DNA of 32,704 nucleotides. Origin: Bacilli bacterium (GTDB lineage Bacteria > Bacillota_I > Bacilli_A > RFN20 > CAG-826). Shown here one piece after another: positions 1 to 7,558 of the stretch. The position numbers and the translations under genes were made by a program. The notes beneath the pieces are model-generated. The model searched no databases, was not told the DNA's origin, and worked only from the letters and a program-made list of their open reading frames with translations. The DNA is taken from positions 1 to 32,704 of the forward strand of contig JAGCCQ010000001.1 of NCBI GenBank assembly GCA_017651565.1, read 5' to 3'. Numbering within the stretch: position 1 is the first letter of the stretch; the number at the start of each line of letters is the position of its first letter.

Positions 1-169
1 AATCAGATACCATAACAAAGCTACCTACCAAGACATCTCCATTTACAAAAGAGATGATGCCAAATATAGTAAGGGCAATCGTCAAGATGACCATAACTAT
101 AAAAGTTAATATAACTCTTAACTTATATTGTTTGATTATAAAATCTTTTTCTTCTTCATAAAATTCCAT
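1..169 (-). CDS. Truncated small membrane protein (N-terminal 56 residues only)
   Basis: The gene runs off the left edge of the window. Reading the minus strand from the ATG at 169 gives an acidic, then basic cytoplasmic start (MEFYEEEKDFIIKQYKLR) followed by a hydrophobic stretch at about residues 19-41, a probable transmembrane helix, and a second hydrophobic segment starting before the edge. An AAGGGG ribosome site lies about 8 nt before the ATG. It is the last gene in a line of minus-strand surface genes (1224-2894, 254-1162), from which it is separated by 84 bp. I do not recognise the family; a small multi-pass membrane protein is all that can be said. Confidence 0.6.
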   Translation of the reverse strand, partial: MEFYEEEKDFIIKQYKLRVILTFIVMVILTIALTIFGIISFVNGDVLVGSFVMVSD

Positions 170-253
170 AGTTAATTCCCCTTTTTTTAATTTACAAAAT
201 TTCAAAAACAAAATTTGTATTATGTAACCAATAAAACACTAGACCTACACTGC

Positions 254-1162
254 TTAAAATTTATCATTTATAGAAATCTCTTTAAGTGAAGAAATGCCTA
301 AAAATTTATATCTAATTTTAGAAACGCCTGGTTTTGAAAAAGTAATACTTATTGTATATTTTCCTTGGGTTTCATTTAATTCAGTTACTTGATAAGCAAA
401 ATCAGGACCACTTACTTTTTCTATAATCAAATTATTAGCAGTGATTGCAGGATAGCTATTGTAATCTATGTACGCATATATATAAACATATAATTCTGAA
501 GCTAGAGTTGCAACAGGACGAGAGCCAGAATAATTTACTACAATATCGGTTGGTTTAATATCATAAGAGTACCACTCAAACAGAGATTCAGTACTATCTT
601 TTAGAAATCTTCCTGCTCTATGAATTTTTTGATAATTGGTACGAGTTGGGTGCCCTTCAACCAAACAAAGTACATTATTTTCATCTAAATCAAAGTAAAA
701 ATTATTTTGAGTTCGATTTGCTTTTTCTAATAAAAATTCATGATTAAAAAGGTCATAAACATATGCTTCATAAGTAATAACGCCAGACCCAACAGACTCC
801 ACATAGCAAAGATCAAAATGGCCATCCTGATTAATATCAGCTACGTACAAAGCCCACGTCATGCGCAATTTTGCTCCTGATTCATCTTCGTAATAAGCAT
901 TTCCCCCGCTGTTTTCAAAAGTAATATCTGGAAATTCCTCTAAGGTAAACGTCTTACCTTCAGGTAATCTAGGTGCATTTTCACAAAAATAATTGTCATC
1001 GAATATTCTTTTTCCAACTATATATTTATCATTTTTATAATAATTATCTTCAGCTTTTACGAGGCTTATGCCGCTGTTTTTATCAGAAGATGTGCACGAA
1101 CACGAACAAGAACAAAGACACATTAACGAGGCTATAAAAGTTATAATTTTTATTTTTTTCAT
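254..1162 (-). CDS. Predicted lipoprotein with Cys-rich lipobox and an FG-GAP/EF-hand-like loop (302 aa)
   Basis: The start is placed at the ATG at 1162, not the upstream in-frame start at 1201, because an AAGGGA ribosome site sits about 8 nt before it and the protein then opens with a normal signal (MKKIKIITFIASLM). The signal ends in alternating cysteines C15, C17, C19, C21 and C23, several of which could be the lipidated residue (for example L-C-S-C). Residues of the form DINQDGHFD in the middle match the calcium-binding DxNxDGxxD loop of FG-GAP/VCBS or dockerin-like repeats; the C-terminal third is beta-rich and could be an Ig-like fold. The protein is expected to be anchored on the outer face of the membrane. 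It lies 61 bp downstream of another lipoprotein gene on the same strand. Family not recognised. Confidence 0.75.
   Translation of the reverse strand: MKKIKIITFIASLMCLCSCSCSCTSSDKNSGISLVKAEDNYYKNDKYIVGKRIFDDNYFCENAPRLPEGKTFTLEEFPDITFENSGGNAYYEDESGAKLRMTWALYVADINQDGHFDLCYVESVGSGVITYEAYVYDLFNHEFLLEKANRTQNNFYFDLDENNVLCLVEGHPTRTNYQKIHRAGRFLKDSTESLFEWYSYDIKPTDIVVNYSGSRPVATLASELYVYIYAYIDYNSYPAITANNLIIEKVSGPDFAYQVTELNETQGKYTISITFSKPGVSKIRYKFLGISSLKEISINDKF
1094..1120 (-). repeat. In-frame TGT-TCN hexanucleotide repeat coding for alternating Cys-Ser
   Basis: Five Cys codons alternate with Leu/Ser codons directly after the hydrophobic part of the signal peptide (Cys codons at 1118-1120, 1112-1114, 1106-1108, 1100-1102, 1094-1096). 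The near-perfect 6-nt periodicity could expand or contract by slippage without a frameshift and would change only the number of candidate lipidation cysteines. Confidence 0.6.
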
Positions 1163-1223
1163 GATTAATATCCCTTTTATTGAAAGAAAAATTGTAAGCA
1201 ATTAACTGCGTATATTTTTCTCC

Positions 1224-2894
1224 TTAAATTTCAACTACATATCGAATGTCATCAATATGCACTAATCTACATGCACTATCGTCAACAGTTTTATGCTCTT
1301 TACTTTCAAAATCATATACTTCAATATGTTGTAAGTTATAGCTACAGCAAAAAATCTTATTGTTTTTAGTAACCTTGCTGCTGCTTGAAATTCCGGTTAC
1401 ATGGGCAGTTTCAACAGAGAAATTATTCTTGACATTGATTCTAGTAATAATCCAACCACCTTCTCCAATAGCTCCTCTAAACATATATATAGAGTCATCG
1501 CTTGTATTAAGATAATCGATAATTATTTCACTAGATCCATAAGTACTTCCTTCAACCCCAGAAAAAACTTTTTGTCCAATTTTTGGACCATAAAGACAAG
1601 TTATTTCTGCCGGGCTATTATTTGAATCGTTTCCTTCTCTATAGAATCCTTGGTCCACATAATATATCTCTTGAAGATCATCGAAATATACATATCCTCT
1701 GTCAATTCCAAACGAAACACTATCTTCCATTTTGTTACTAACGGGTGTTTGTTCAATTGCTACGACTTCCCCATTGATATCTTTACTTTGTTCAAATTTA
1801 CAAATATATCCATTGTTATTTGTGTAAATTTCACCATCATATCCTTGCCAAAGGCCTTTGTTATAAACGCTTGTATTTAGTCTGAAATATTTACCACTAG
1901 CAGTTGTATAGTAGAAAGTATCGGGAAAAGATTCACCAGAAGAATAGGTAGCATTACCATCTTTGTCTACGGCAAAAAATTCAACAACCATGTCTGGATA
2001 TTCTACATTGCTGATTCTTTTTGTTTGATATACATCATTTTCATCTTTATAAGTTTTAACAAGTTGTTTGGTCAAAATACGGTTTGAATATTGGCTTTGA
2101 TCTACATATCCAAGCCCATAATAAACACCATTACTATCTTTATTAATAAAACGACGAGTGCTTGTTGAAGGGTTTTTTGCTATATCAAAAGTGAATGCGT
2201 ATTGATCATTTAACAATGTGCATTCTCCAGTTTTCTTATCAACTAAATAGTTGCCCCCGATTTTGAACGGATAAATACGTAATACAAAATAGTTTTCATC
2301 AAGTTCATAGACGTTCATGTCGCAAACATAATCATATGAATCATCCTCAGTAGAATTAACAGTAGTTATTTTGACTTTTTCTAGAACGTTATCTTTAGTA
2401 ACTTTAAAGAGTCGCTGGTTACGTCTTGAGACACCAAAATGAATTTCTTCGTCTGGCACTTCGTTTTCTGCGTATGGAACACCAGCAAAAAGAAACTCTG
2501 AATTAGTTAAATCAAGTTTAGTGATTAACGGTAATGGTTCTACATTTTCTTCCACTTCTTCGAGTTCTACTTCGGTATTACCTTGATTATTATTTTCTTC
2601 ATTAGGTTGAGTACTCGATGTATTGTTTATTTCTTCGTTGGTAGCATTTTCTTCATTGGTAGCATTTTCTTTAGCAGCAAGATTTTCTTCATTATCGTCT
2701 GCATCATTAGCAACGTTACCAACTTCCTCAGTAGAATTATTTAAACCACCAACATCAGTCTCTTTATTGTTTTCTACATTTTCAACAGGATTATTTTTTT
2801 CTTTGGTTCCACTAGGATTATCACCATTTTTTATTGTTTCACAGCCCATTAATAAAAGACTTAATAAGCCCAAACTAATTAACTTTTTCTTCAT
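1224..2894 (-). CDS. Predicted lipoprotein with Asn/Glu-rich stalk and beta-propeller-like body (556 aa)
   Basis: The start is the ATG at 2894: it follows an AAGGGGGAA ribosome site by about 8 nt, whereas the upstream in-frame ATG at 2912 overlaps that site. The signal peptide ends in the lipobox LLMGC with C18 as the lipidated cysteine. Residues about 20-125 are a low-complexity stalk rich in Asn, Glu and Thr, typical of a spacer that lifts a domain off the membrane. From about residue 130 on, short beta-strand-like segments recur with DKDGN- and GYDGEIY-type turns, resembling beta-propeller repeats; this is inferred from pattern only. The gene is upstream of a second lipoprotein (254-1162) and probably shares its transcript. 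No enzymatic motif was seen. Confidence 0.75.
   Translation of the reverse strand: MKKKLISLGLLSLLLMGCETIKNGDNPSGTKEKNNPVENVENNKETDVGGLNNSTEEVGNVANDADDNEENLAAKENATNEENATNEEINNTSSTQPNEENNNQGNTEVELEEVEENVEPLPLITKLDLTNSEFLFAGVPYAENEVPDEEIHFGVSRRNQRLFKVTKDNVLEKVKITTVNSTEDDSYDYVCDMNVYELDENYFVLRIYPFKIGGNYLVDKKTGECTLLNDQYAFTFDIAKNPSTSTRRFINKDSNGVYYGLGYVDQSQYSNRILTKQLVKTYKDENDVYQTKRISNVEYPDMVVEFFAVDKDGNATYSSGESFPDTFYYTTASGKYFRLNTSVYNKGLWQGYDGEIYTNNNGYICKFEQSKDINGEVVAIEQTPVSNKMEDSVSFGIDRGYVYFDDLQEIYYVDQGFYREGNDSNNSPAEITCLYGPKIGQKVFSGVEGSTYGSSEIIIDYLNTSDDSIYMFRGAIGEGGWIITRINVKNNFSVETAHVTGISSSSKVTKNNKIFCCSYNLQHIEVYDFESKEHKTVDDSACRLVHIDDIRYVVEI
2631..2666 (-). repeat. Two tandem 18-bp units in the lipoprotein stalk
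   Basis: Units 2631-2648 and 2649-2666 differ at one base (TTCTTC[G/A]TTGGTAGCATT on the plus strand) and together code for repeated Asn-Ala-Thr-Asn-Glu-Glu on the minus strand. As a multiple of three, unit-number change would alter stalk length without loss of frame. Confidence 0.75.
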
Positions 2895-2984
2895 AGAAGA
2901 TTCCCCCTTCATTTAATTAGACAATAAAAGTAATATTTTCTGCTCAAATTTTATAATATATAAAAACATTCTTTTTTAAAAGAA

Positions 2985-3011
2985 AAAGACGGCTTTTGAA
3001 AAGTCGTCTTT
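2985..3011 (-). terminator. Intrinsic terminator of the Fe-S scaffold / GGGtGRT operon
   Basis: An inverted repeat (AAAGACGGC.../...GTCGTCTTT on the plus strand, one G-T wobble) sits 20 bp after the stop of the GGGtGRT gene and is followed on the minus strand by a T-rich run (TTTTTCTTTT). Confidence 0.8.
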
Positions 3012-3030
3012 CTAAATTAATAATTTTAAT

Positions 3031-4038
3031 TTATTTATTTAATGCTGAATAAACAGCAACAGCAGTTGCAACAGTAGCACCAACCATTGGGTTGTTACCC
3101 ATACCGATAAAGCCCATCATTTCGACGTGAGCTGGAACGGATGAAGAACCTGCGAATTGTGCATCACCGTGCATTCTACCCATGGAGTCAGTTAAGCCGT
3201 ATGAAGCTGGGCCTGCTGCCATGTTATCTGGGTGAAGTGTACGACCTGTACCACCACCTGATGCGACTGAGAAGTATTTAACTCCGTTTTCATAGCACCA
3301 TTTGTGGTAAATACCAGCGACTAAGTGTTGGAATCTAGTTGGGTTAGTTGAGTTACCTGTGATAGAAACACCAACTTTTTCCATCTTCATGATTGCAACG
3401 CCTTCGCCTGCGTCGTTAGTACCATAACATCTGATAGCGCTTCTTGGACCATCTGAGAATTTAACTTCTCTAACGATTTTGACAGTTTCAGATGCATAGT
3501 CGTAATCAGTTTCAACATATGTGAAACCATTAATTCTAGAAATGATGTATGCAGCATCTTTTCCTAAACCATTTAAAATAACTTTTAATGGAACTTTTCT
3601 TGCTTTGTTTGCGTTTAATGCAATTTTAATTGCACCTTCAGCAGCAGCGAAACTTTCGTGACCTGCTAAGAAAGCGAAACATGTAACAGAGTCGTTAAGT
3701 AACATACCACCTAAGTTACCATGGCCTAAACCAACTGAACGGTTAGCAGCAACAGAACCAGGAACACAGAAAGCTTGTAAACCTTCACCGATTGCTTTTG
3801 CAGCATCTTCAGCTGTCTTAACGCCACGTTTTAAAGCGATAGCAGCACCTAATACATAACTCCATTTTGCGTCTTCGAAACAGATTGGTTGAGTTTCTTC
3901 GACGATTTTGTATGGATCAACGCCAAACTTTTCACAAAGAGCTTTGCATTCTTCTAAATCTTTAAAGCCATTAGCTTTTAAGCAAGCTTCAACACCTGCT
4001 TGTCTTCTTTCATAGTTTTCAATATTTAAATAAGACAT
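3031..4038 (-). CDS. GGGtGRT family protein (335 aa)
   Basis: This matches the GGGtGRT protein family, named for the motif GGGTGRT, seen here near residue 260 followed by LHPDN. Family members are cytoplasmic and nearly always lie beside a NifU/IscU-like scaffold gene, as here (scaffold stop and this start are 3 bp apart; AAAGGAG site before the ATG). The length of 335 residues is normal for the family. Other conserved-looking stretches are the SVAANRSVGLGHGN and AFLAGHESFAAAEGA segments and the glycine-rich end GFIGMGNNPMVGA. The biochemical role of the family is not established; a part in handling metal clusters or sulfur is inferred only from gene pairing. An intrinsic terminator follows the gene. 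Confidence 0.9.
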   Translation of the reverse strand: MSYLNIENYERRQAGVEACLKANGFKDLEECKALCEKFGVDPYKIVEETQPICFEDAKWSYVLGAAIALKRGVKTAEDAAKAIGEGLQAFCVPGSVAANRSVGLGHGNLGGMLLNDSVTCFAFLAGHESFAAAEGAIKIALNANKARKVPLKVILNGLGKDAAYIISRINGFTYVETDYDYASETVKIVREVKFSDGPRSAIRCYGTNDAGEGVAIMKMEKVGVSITGNSTNPTRFQHLVAGIYHKWCYENGVKYFSVASGGGTGRTLHPDNMAAGPASYGLTDSMGRMHGDAQFAGSSSVPAHVEMMGFIGMGNNPMVGATVATAVAVYSALNK

Positions 4039-4041
4039 ACA

Positions 4042-4743
4042 TTACTCCTTTCTTGGGTCGATGACTTTAACAGCATCGTTAAATCTACCGTATTGACCAA
4101 CAGCTTTTTCATAAGCTTCTTTTGGATCAGTACCATTTCTAATAGCTTTCATCATCTTACCTAAGTTGACGAATTTGTAACCGATAACTTCGTTATTTTT
4201 ATCTAAGCCAATGCCAATAACATAACCATCTGTCATTTCGAGGTATCTAACACCTTTTTGTTTAGTTGCGAACATTGTACCGACTTGGGAACGTAAAACG
4301 CCACCTAAGTCTTCTAATGAAGAACCAACTGGTAAACCATTTTCTGAGAAAGCTGTTTGGCTACGTCCGTAAACTAATTGTTTGAAGATTTCTCTCATAG
4401 CAACGTTGATAGCGTCACAAACTAAGTCTGTGTTTAAAGCCTCTAAGATTGTCTTACCTTGTAAAATTTCTGCTGCCATAGCTGCAGAGTGTGTCATACC
4501 TGAACAACCGATTGTTTCAACTAATGCTTCTTCAATAATGCCGTTTTTAACATTTAATGTTAATTTACATGCACCTTGTTGTGGAGCACACCAGCCAATA
4601 CCGTGGGATAATGCAGAAATTTGTGTAACTTCTTTTACTTTAACCCATTGACCTTCAGCAGGAATTGGAGCTGGTCCATGGTCGCATCCCTTACGGACAA
4701 CACATTGTTCATTGACTTCTTTGGTGTAAAAAATTTCACCCAT
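4042..4743 (-). CDS. IscU/NifU-like iron-sulfur cluster scaffold protein (233 aa)
   Basis: The start is set at the ATG at 4743, which has an AAAGGAG ribosome site 9 nt upstream; the longer in-frame start at 4794 lies upstream of that site and of the transcription start. The protein has a NifU_N/IscU-like core: cysteines C52 and C59, then IGCSGMTHSAAMAAEIL..GKT (C80) and C109, which match the cluster-ligating cysteine pattern of IscU. Extra N-terminal cysteines C14 and C20 and a C-terminal extension of about 100 residues set it apart from classical IscU (about 130 residues) and are typical of the version paired with GGGtGRT proteins. No cysteine desulfurase gene is in the window. It is the first gene of a two-gene operon. 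Confidence 0.85.
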   Translation of the reverse strand: MGEIFYTKEVNEQCVVRKGCDHGPAPIPAEGQWVKVKEVTQISALSHGIGWCAPQQGACKLTLNVKNGIIEEALVETIGCSGMTHSAAMAAEILQGKTILEALNTDLVCDAINVAMREIFKQLVYGRSQTAFSENGLPVGSSLEDLGGVLRSQVGTMFATKQKGVRYLEMTDGYVIGIGLDKNNEVIGYKFVNLGKMMKAIRNGTDPKEAYEKAVGQYGRFNDAVKVIDPRKE

Positions 4744-4774
4744 ATATAGAATCTCCTTTTTGTTATCCGAATTG

Positions 4775-4803
4775 ATTATACAAGCACTTATCATTTTTTT
4801 AAA
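4775..4803 (-). promoter_or_regulatory. Promoter of the Fe-S scaffold / GGGtGRT operon
   Basis: On the minus strand a TATAAT box (4775-4780) is preceded at 17 nt by TTTAAA (4798-4803). Transcription would start near 4768, giving a leader of about 25 nt that carries the AAAGGAG ribosome site. Confidence 0.6.
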
Positions 4804-4812
4804 TTGATAAGT
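4786..4812. promoter_or_regulatory. 8-bp inverted repeat in the divergent promoter region (possible operator)
   Basis: ACTTATCA (4786-4793) and TGATAAGT (4805-4812) form a perfect 8-bp inverted repeat with an 11-bp A/T spacer. It overlaps the -35 region of the Fe-S operon and lies about 40 bp before the -10 of the divergent guanylate kinase-like gene. Its position and symmetry fit a binding site for a dimeric repressor; the protein is unknown. Confidence 0.4.
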
Positions 4813-4851
4813 TAAAAATTATTTTAAAAGATTGCCATTTCTTTCCTTTTC

Positions 4852-4857
4852 TATAAT
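4852..4857 (+). promoter_or_regulatory. -10 box of the guanylate kinase-like gene (near-leaderless)
   Basis: TATAAT lies 13 nt before the chosen ATG at 4871 and no ribosome site fits between them. The mRNA would start only about 6 nt before the start codon. A -35 match is weak (TTGCCA at 4832-4837, 14-nt spacing). Confidence 0.6.
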
Positions 4858-4870
4858 AATATATGCAATT

Positions 4871-5410
4871 ATGATTGTACTAAGTGGAGCTAGCGCAAGC
4901 GGAAAAACCGAAGTAGCTAAATTATTAGCTAGTAAGTATGGTATTGTTAAAGTCATTACCACTACTACACGTAAGATGAGAATCCATGAAACAGATGGAA
5001 TTGATTATTTCTTTGTGTCTAATGAAAGATTCTTAGAGATGATTAAAGAAGAAAAATTTGTCGAATGGACTGAGTACAACGGTAACTTCTATGGTTCCAC
5101 CAAAGACCAAATTCAAGATAATAAATGCGTTGTTATTGATCCGGTTGGATTAAAAGCATATTCACAACTTAAAGAAAGAAACGTAGTTACATTCTTCTTA
5201 GAAAGCGAAGAAGAAACTAGATACAAGAGAATGCTTCAAAGAGGCGATACTGTTGAATCCGCTTCAAAAAGAATCATTAATGATAGAACAGCATTCGCAA
5301 GAAGTAATATTTGTAAGGTTGATTATAATATCGACAGTGAGCACTACTCAGTCGACGAAGTTGCTGAAATGGTCTTCAAGCTTTATAACGAAAAGCTTCA
5401 AAGTAAATAA
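4871..5410 (+). CDS. Guanylate kinase-like protein (179 aa)
   Basis: Guanylate kinase phosphorylates GMP to GDP with ATP. The N-terminal P-loop reads SGASASGKTE (residues 5-14). Next comes the GMP-binding segment TTTRKMRIHETDGIDYFF, equivalent to the S/T-x-R-x-x-R-x-x-E of Gmk, and then EWTEYNGNFYGST, matching the E-x-x-x-Y-x-G-x-x-Y-G-T/S region. At 179 residues it is somewhat shorter than typical Gmk (about 205), mainly in the lid and C-terminus. The start at 4871 places the P-loop at the usual distance; the longer in-frame start at 4832 lies upstream of the -10 box and is unlikely. It may be the housekeeping Gmk or a paralogue; the window cannot decide. Its 3' end overlaps hflX by 13 bp, tail to tail. 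Confidence 0.8.
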   Translation: MIVLSGASASGKTEVAKLLASKYGIVKVITTTTRKMRIHETDGIDYFFVSNERFLEMIKEEKFVEWTEYNGNFYGSTKDQIQDNKCVVIDPVGLKAYSQLKERNVVTFFLESEEETRYKRMLQRGDTVESASKRIINDRTAFARSNICKVDYNIDSEHYSVDEVAEMVFKLYNEKLQSK

Positions 5411-6666
5411 TCTTTATATTTATATTCGATTTTAGGATTGAGTTTTGCGGTCACTTCATGGCCGTTTTCTTTTGCTTCAACTCTTAAGCAATAATTCTCT
5501 TTCTTAAAGCCATTAATATCAATCGAATAAGGAAGTAATAAATTTGCCTTCTTCCAATCAACGGAGATAGCTTCACAGATGAAAGACACTACTGTTTCTA
5601 AATCTTCGTCATTTTGAAGAGAAACATATCTTTCATTTTTCTTTGGCAATGTAGTGAATCCACCTTTATCTAGAAGGTCGTATTTATTATATAAATAAAT
5701 CATCTTTTTGGTATCTGCACCTAAAGACATAAGAACTTCGTTTGTAGTTCTAACTTCGTCATTTAAAAATGGGGAGTGAGAATCCACTACTTGTATTAAT
5801 AAATCTGCTTCAGTAATTTCTTCTAAAGTAGAACGGAATGCATCGATTAAGTAATGTGGTAAATCAGAAATAAATCCAACTGTATCAGTAAGAATAAATT
5901 CTGGAAAATCATGAATTGAGATTAATCTAGTAGAAGTTTCTAAAGTTGCAAAGAGTGCATCCTTTTGAAGAACATTCTTTTTTTCTTGTGCTTTAGACGC
6001 TTCTAATAGCTTATTCATAAGTGTAGATTTACCAGCATTTGTATAACCTACAATTGATATTTTTGGTAAGATTGAATCTCTACGTGCATTTCTAGAATTG
6101 CTACGCGAAAATTTAATCTCTTCAAGTTCTTTATTTTTCTGAACAATCGCGTTAGCAATTCTTCTTCTTTTAAGTTCGATTTCTTTTTCGCCTTCACCTT
6201 TATTATGAGCGCCACCACCAGATGTAACTTGTGAATATGATGCAGACTCATTAATTAAGTGTGCTTTTGAATAATATAGTTTAGCAATTTCAACTTGAAG
6301 CTTTGCTTCTCTAGTCTTTGCGTTGTTATCAAAGATATCTAAAATAACTTGCGTTCTATCAAAAACAGTAAGACCTGTTATGTCTTCCATGTTTTTCTTT
6401 TGAACCGCTGTGATTTCAAAAGCACACGCAAGTTTTTTTACTCCGTTTTCTTTATTATCCATGTAGTAATCATGGATCGCTTCTAGCTTACCTTTTCCTA
6501 CAAAAGTAGCCTTATTTACGGAGTCTATATTTTGATAAAAAATATGTTCTACTTCATAACCTATTTCTTTAAGAAGCATTTTATACTCATTACAAAAATG
6601 ATCCACGAATGGATCAAGTGCGCTACCTAAAGATAAAATGTATACTTTTTCTTTATTTTCGTTCAT
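5398..6666 (-). CDS. hflX: Ribosome-associated GTPase HflX (422 aa)
   Basis: HflX is a cytoplasmic GTPase that binds the 50S subunit and splits stalled or hibernating ribosomes. The N-terminal HflX domain is present, with FVGKGKLEAI (about 55-64) and ITAVQKKNMEDITGLTVFDR. A glycine-rich loop (SGGGAHNKGEGEKEIE) and a basic helical linker follow. G-domain motifs are G1 GYTNAGKST (207-215), G3 DTVGF (261-265) and G4 NKYD. Length is normal. The start overlaps the end of the SDR gene by 14 bp, with no clear ribosome site, which suggests translational coupling. The stop is TGA, the only TGA stop I noted here, which argues against TGA being read as Trp. The 3' end overlaps the convergent guanylate kinase-like gene by 13 bp. 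Confidence 0.93.
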   Translation of the reverse strand: MNENKEKVYILSLGSALDPFVDHFCNEYKMLLKEIGYEVEHIFYQNIDSVNKATFVGKGKLEAIHDYYMDNKENGVKKLACAFEITAVQKKNMEDITGLTVFDRTQVILDIFDNNAKTREAKLQVEIAKLYYSKAHLINESASYSQVTSGGGAHNKGEGEKEIELKRRRIANAIVQKNKELEEIKFSRSNSRNARRDSILPKISIVGYTNAGKSTLMNKLLEASKAQEKKNVLQKDALFATLETSTRLISIHDFPEFILTDTVGFISDLPHYLIDAFRSTLEEITEADLLIQVVDSHSPFLNDEVRTTNEVLMSLGADTKKMIYLYNKYDLLDKGGFTTLPKKNERYVSLQNDEDLETVVSFICEAISVDWKKANLLLPYSIDINGFKKENYCLRVEAKENGHEVTAKLNPKIEYKYKDYLL

Positions 6667-7549
6667 AGATGCTTTTTAAAGCTTTTTCCATAATTTCAGG
6701 ATTAATAATCTTAGCGTTAAATTTAATAAATGTTGGTAATCCTCTTACATGGAATAATCCACCCGGAGCAACTGAAATTCCTGAAGGAAGTTCATTATTG
6801 ATGATAGAAGCTGCAGGCAGACATGCTTCAAGAGGTTTTGCGAAGAATGTATTCATAATCTTTTGAGCAATTTTCTTAAATGCTAATGGATATCTTCTAA
6901 TGATTTCAGTACCACTAATGCCTGGTTCTGCCCAGAAGAATGAATAGTTGTCTGTTCTATTATTTTGGAAATAATTAAATGCGTTATATAAACCTAATTT
7001 TGAAAGATTGTATTGTTCAAAATGGTTTCTAAATGGATTCATAAAACCATTATCGAATGTTTTGTATCTAGATTTGTTCTTTGCTAAAGAACCTTGGAAA
7101 ATGATTTTATGTTTATATTTTGTATCTCTTTTAATGAGTTCAGTTGTTAGATAAATAGGGCCAAACATGTTTGTACCAGAAACGATTGGGTAACCATTAT
7201 CTAAGAGAACACCTTTGTTACTATTAAATACACCAGCGTTAATGACTAAAGAATCATAATCTGGATGAGAAGCAGCAATTTTATTAACGAACTTATCAAT
7301 TGAGTTAAAGTCGCCTTGATCTAAACACACTACTTCAATCTTAGCTTTTGGGAATTCTTCTAAAAGTCTATCTTTTAAAAGATTGCCTTTAAGAACGTTT
7401 CTAACTGCCATGATTAAATAAGCTTTTTTGAAGACAAGAATTCTAGATAAAGCTAAACCGATGCCAGAAGTAGCACCTGTAACAATAACTTTTTTATAGT
7501 TTAGGTCTTTGAGGACATTAAGAATGTAATCGTCAATCGTTTGCTTCAT
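6653..7549 (-). CDS. Short-chain dehydrogenase/reductase (298 aa)
   Basis: Classical Rossmann-fold SDR. Visible motifs are the NAD(P)-binding TGATSGIG (24-31), NAG (104-106), N127, the catalytic serine S154 (FQGSLAKN) and the YNLSK active site (Y180, K184). The tail (GLFHVRGLPTFIKFNAKIINPE) and overall layout resemble the retinol dehydrogenase/WW-oxidoreductase-like branch of SDRs. The substrate cannot be told from sequence. The gene lies 9 bp after the upstream CNNM-like gene and overlaps hflX by 14 bp, so it is part of a compact four-gene run. Its ribosome site is weak (GAGG about 17 nt before ATG), so translation may depend on the upstream gene. Confidence 0.85.
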   Translation of the reverse strand: MKQTIDDYILNVLKDLNYKKVIVTGATSGIGLALSRILVFKKAYLIMAVRNVLKGNLLKDRLLEEFPKAKIEVVCLDQGDFNSIDKFVNKIAASHPDYDSLVINAGVFNSNKGVLLDNGYPIVSGTNMFGPIYLTTELIKRDTKYKHKIIFQGSLAKNKSRYKTFDNGFMNPFRNHFEQYNLSKLGLYNAFNYFQNNRTDNYSFFWAEPGISGTEIIRRYPLAFKKIAQKIMNTFFAKPLEACLPAASIINNELPSGISVAPGGLFHVRGLPTFIKFNAKIINPEIMEKALKSIYERK

Positions 7550-7558
7550 ATATGTCTA

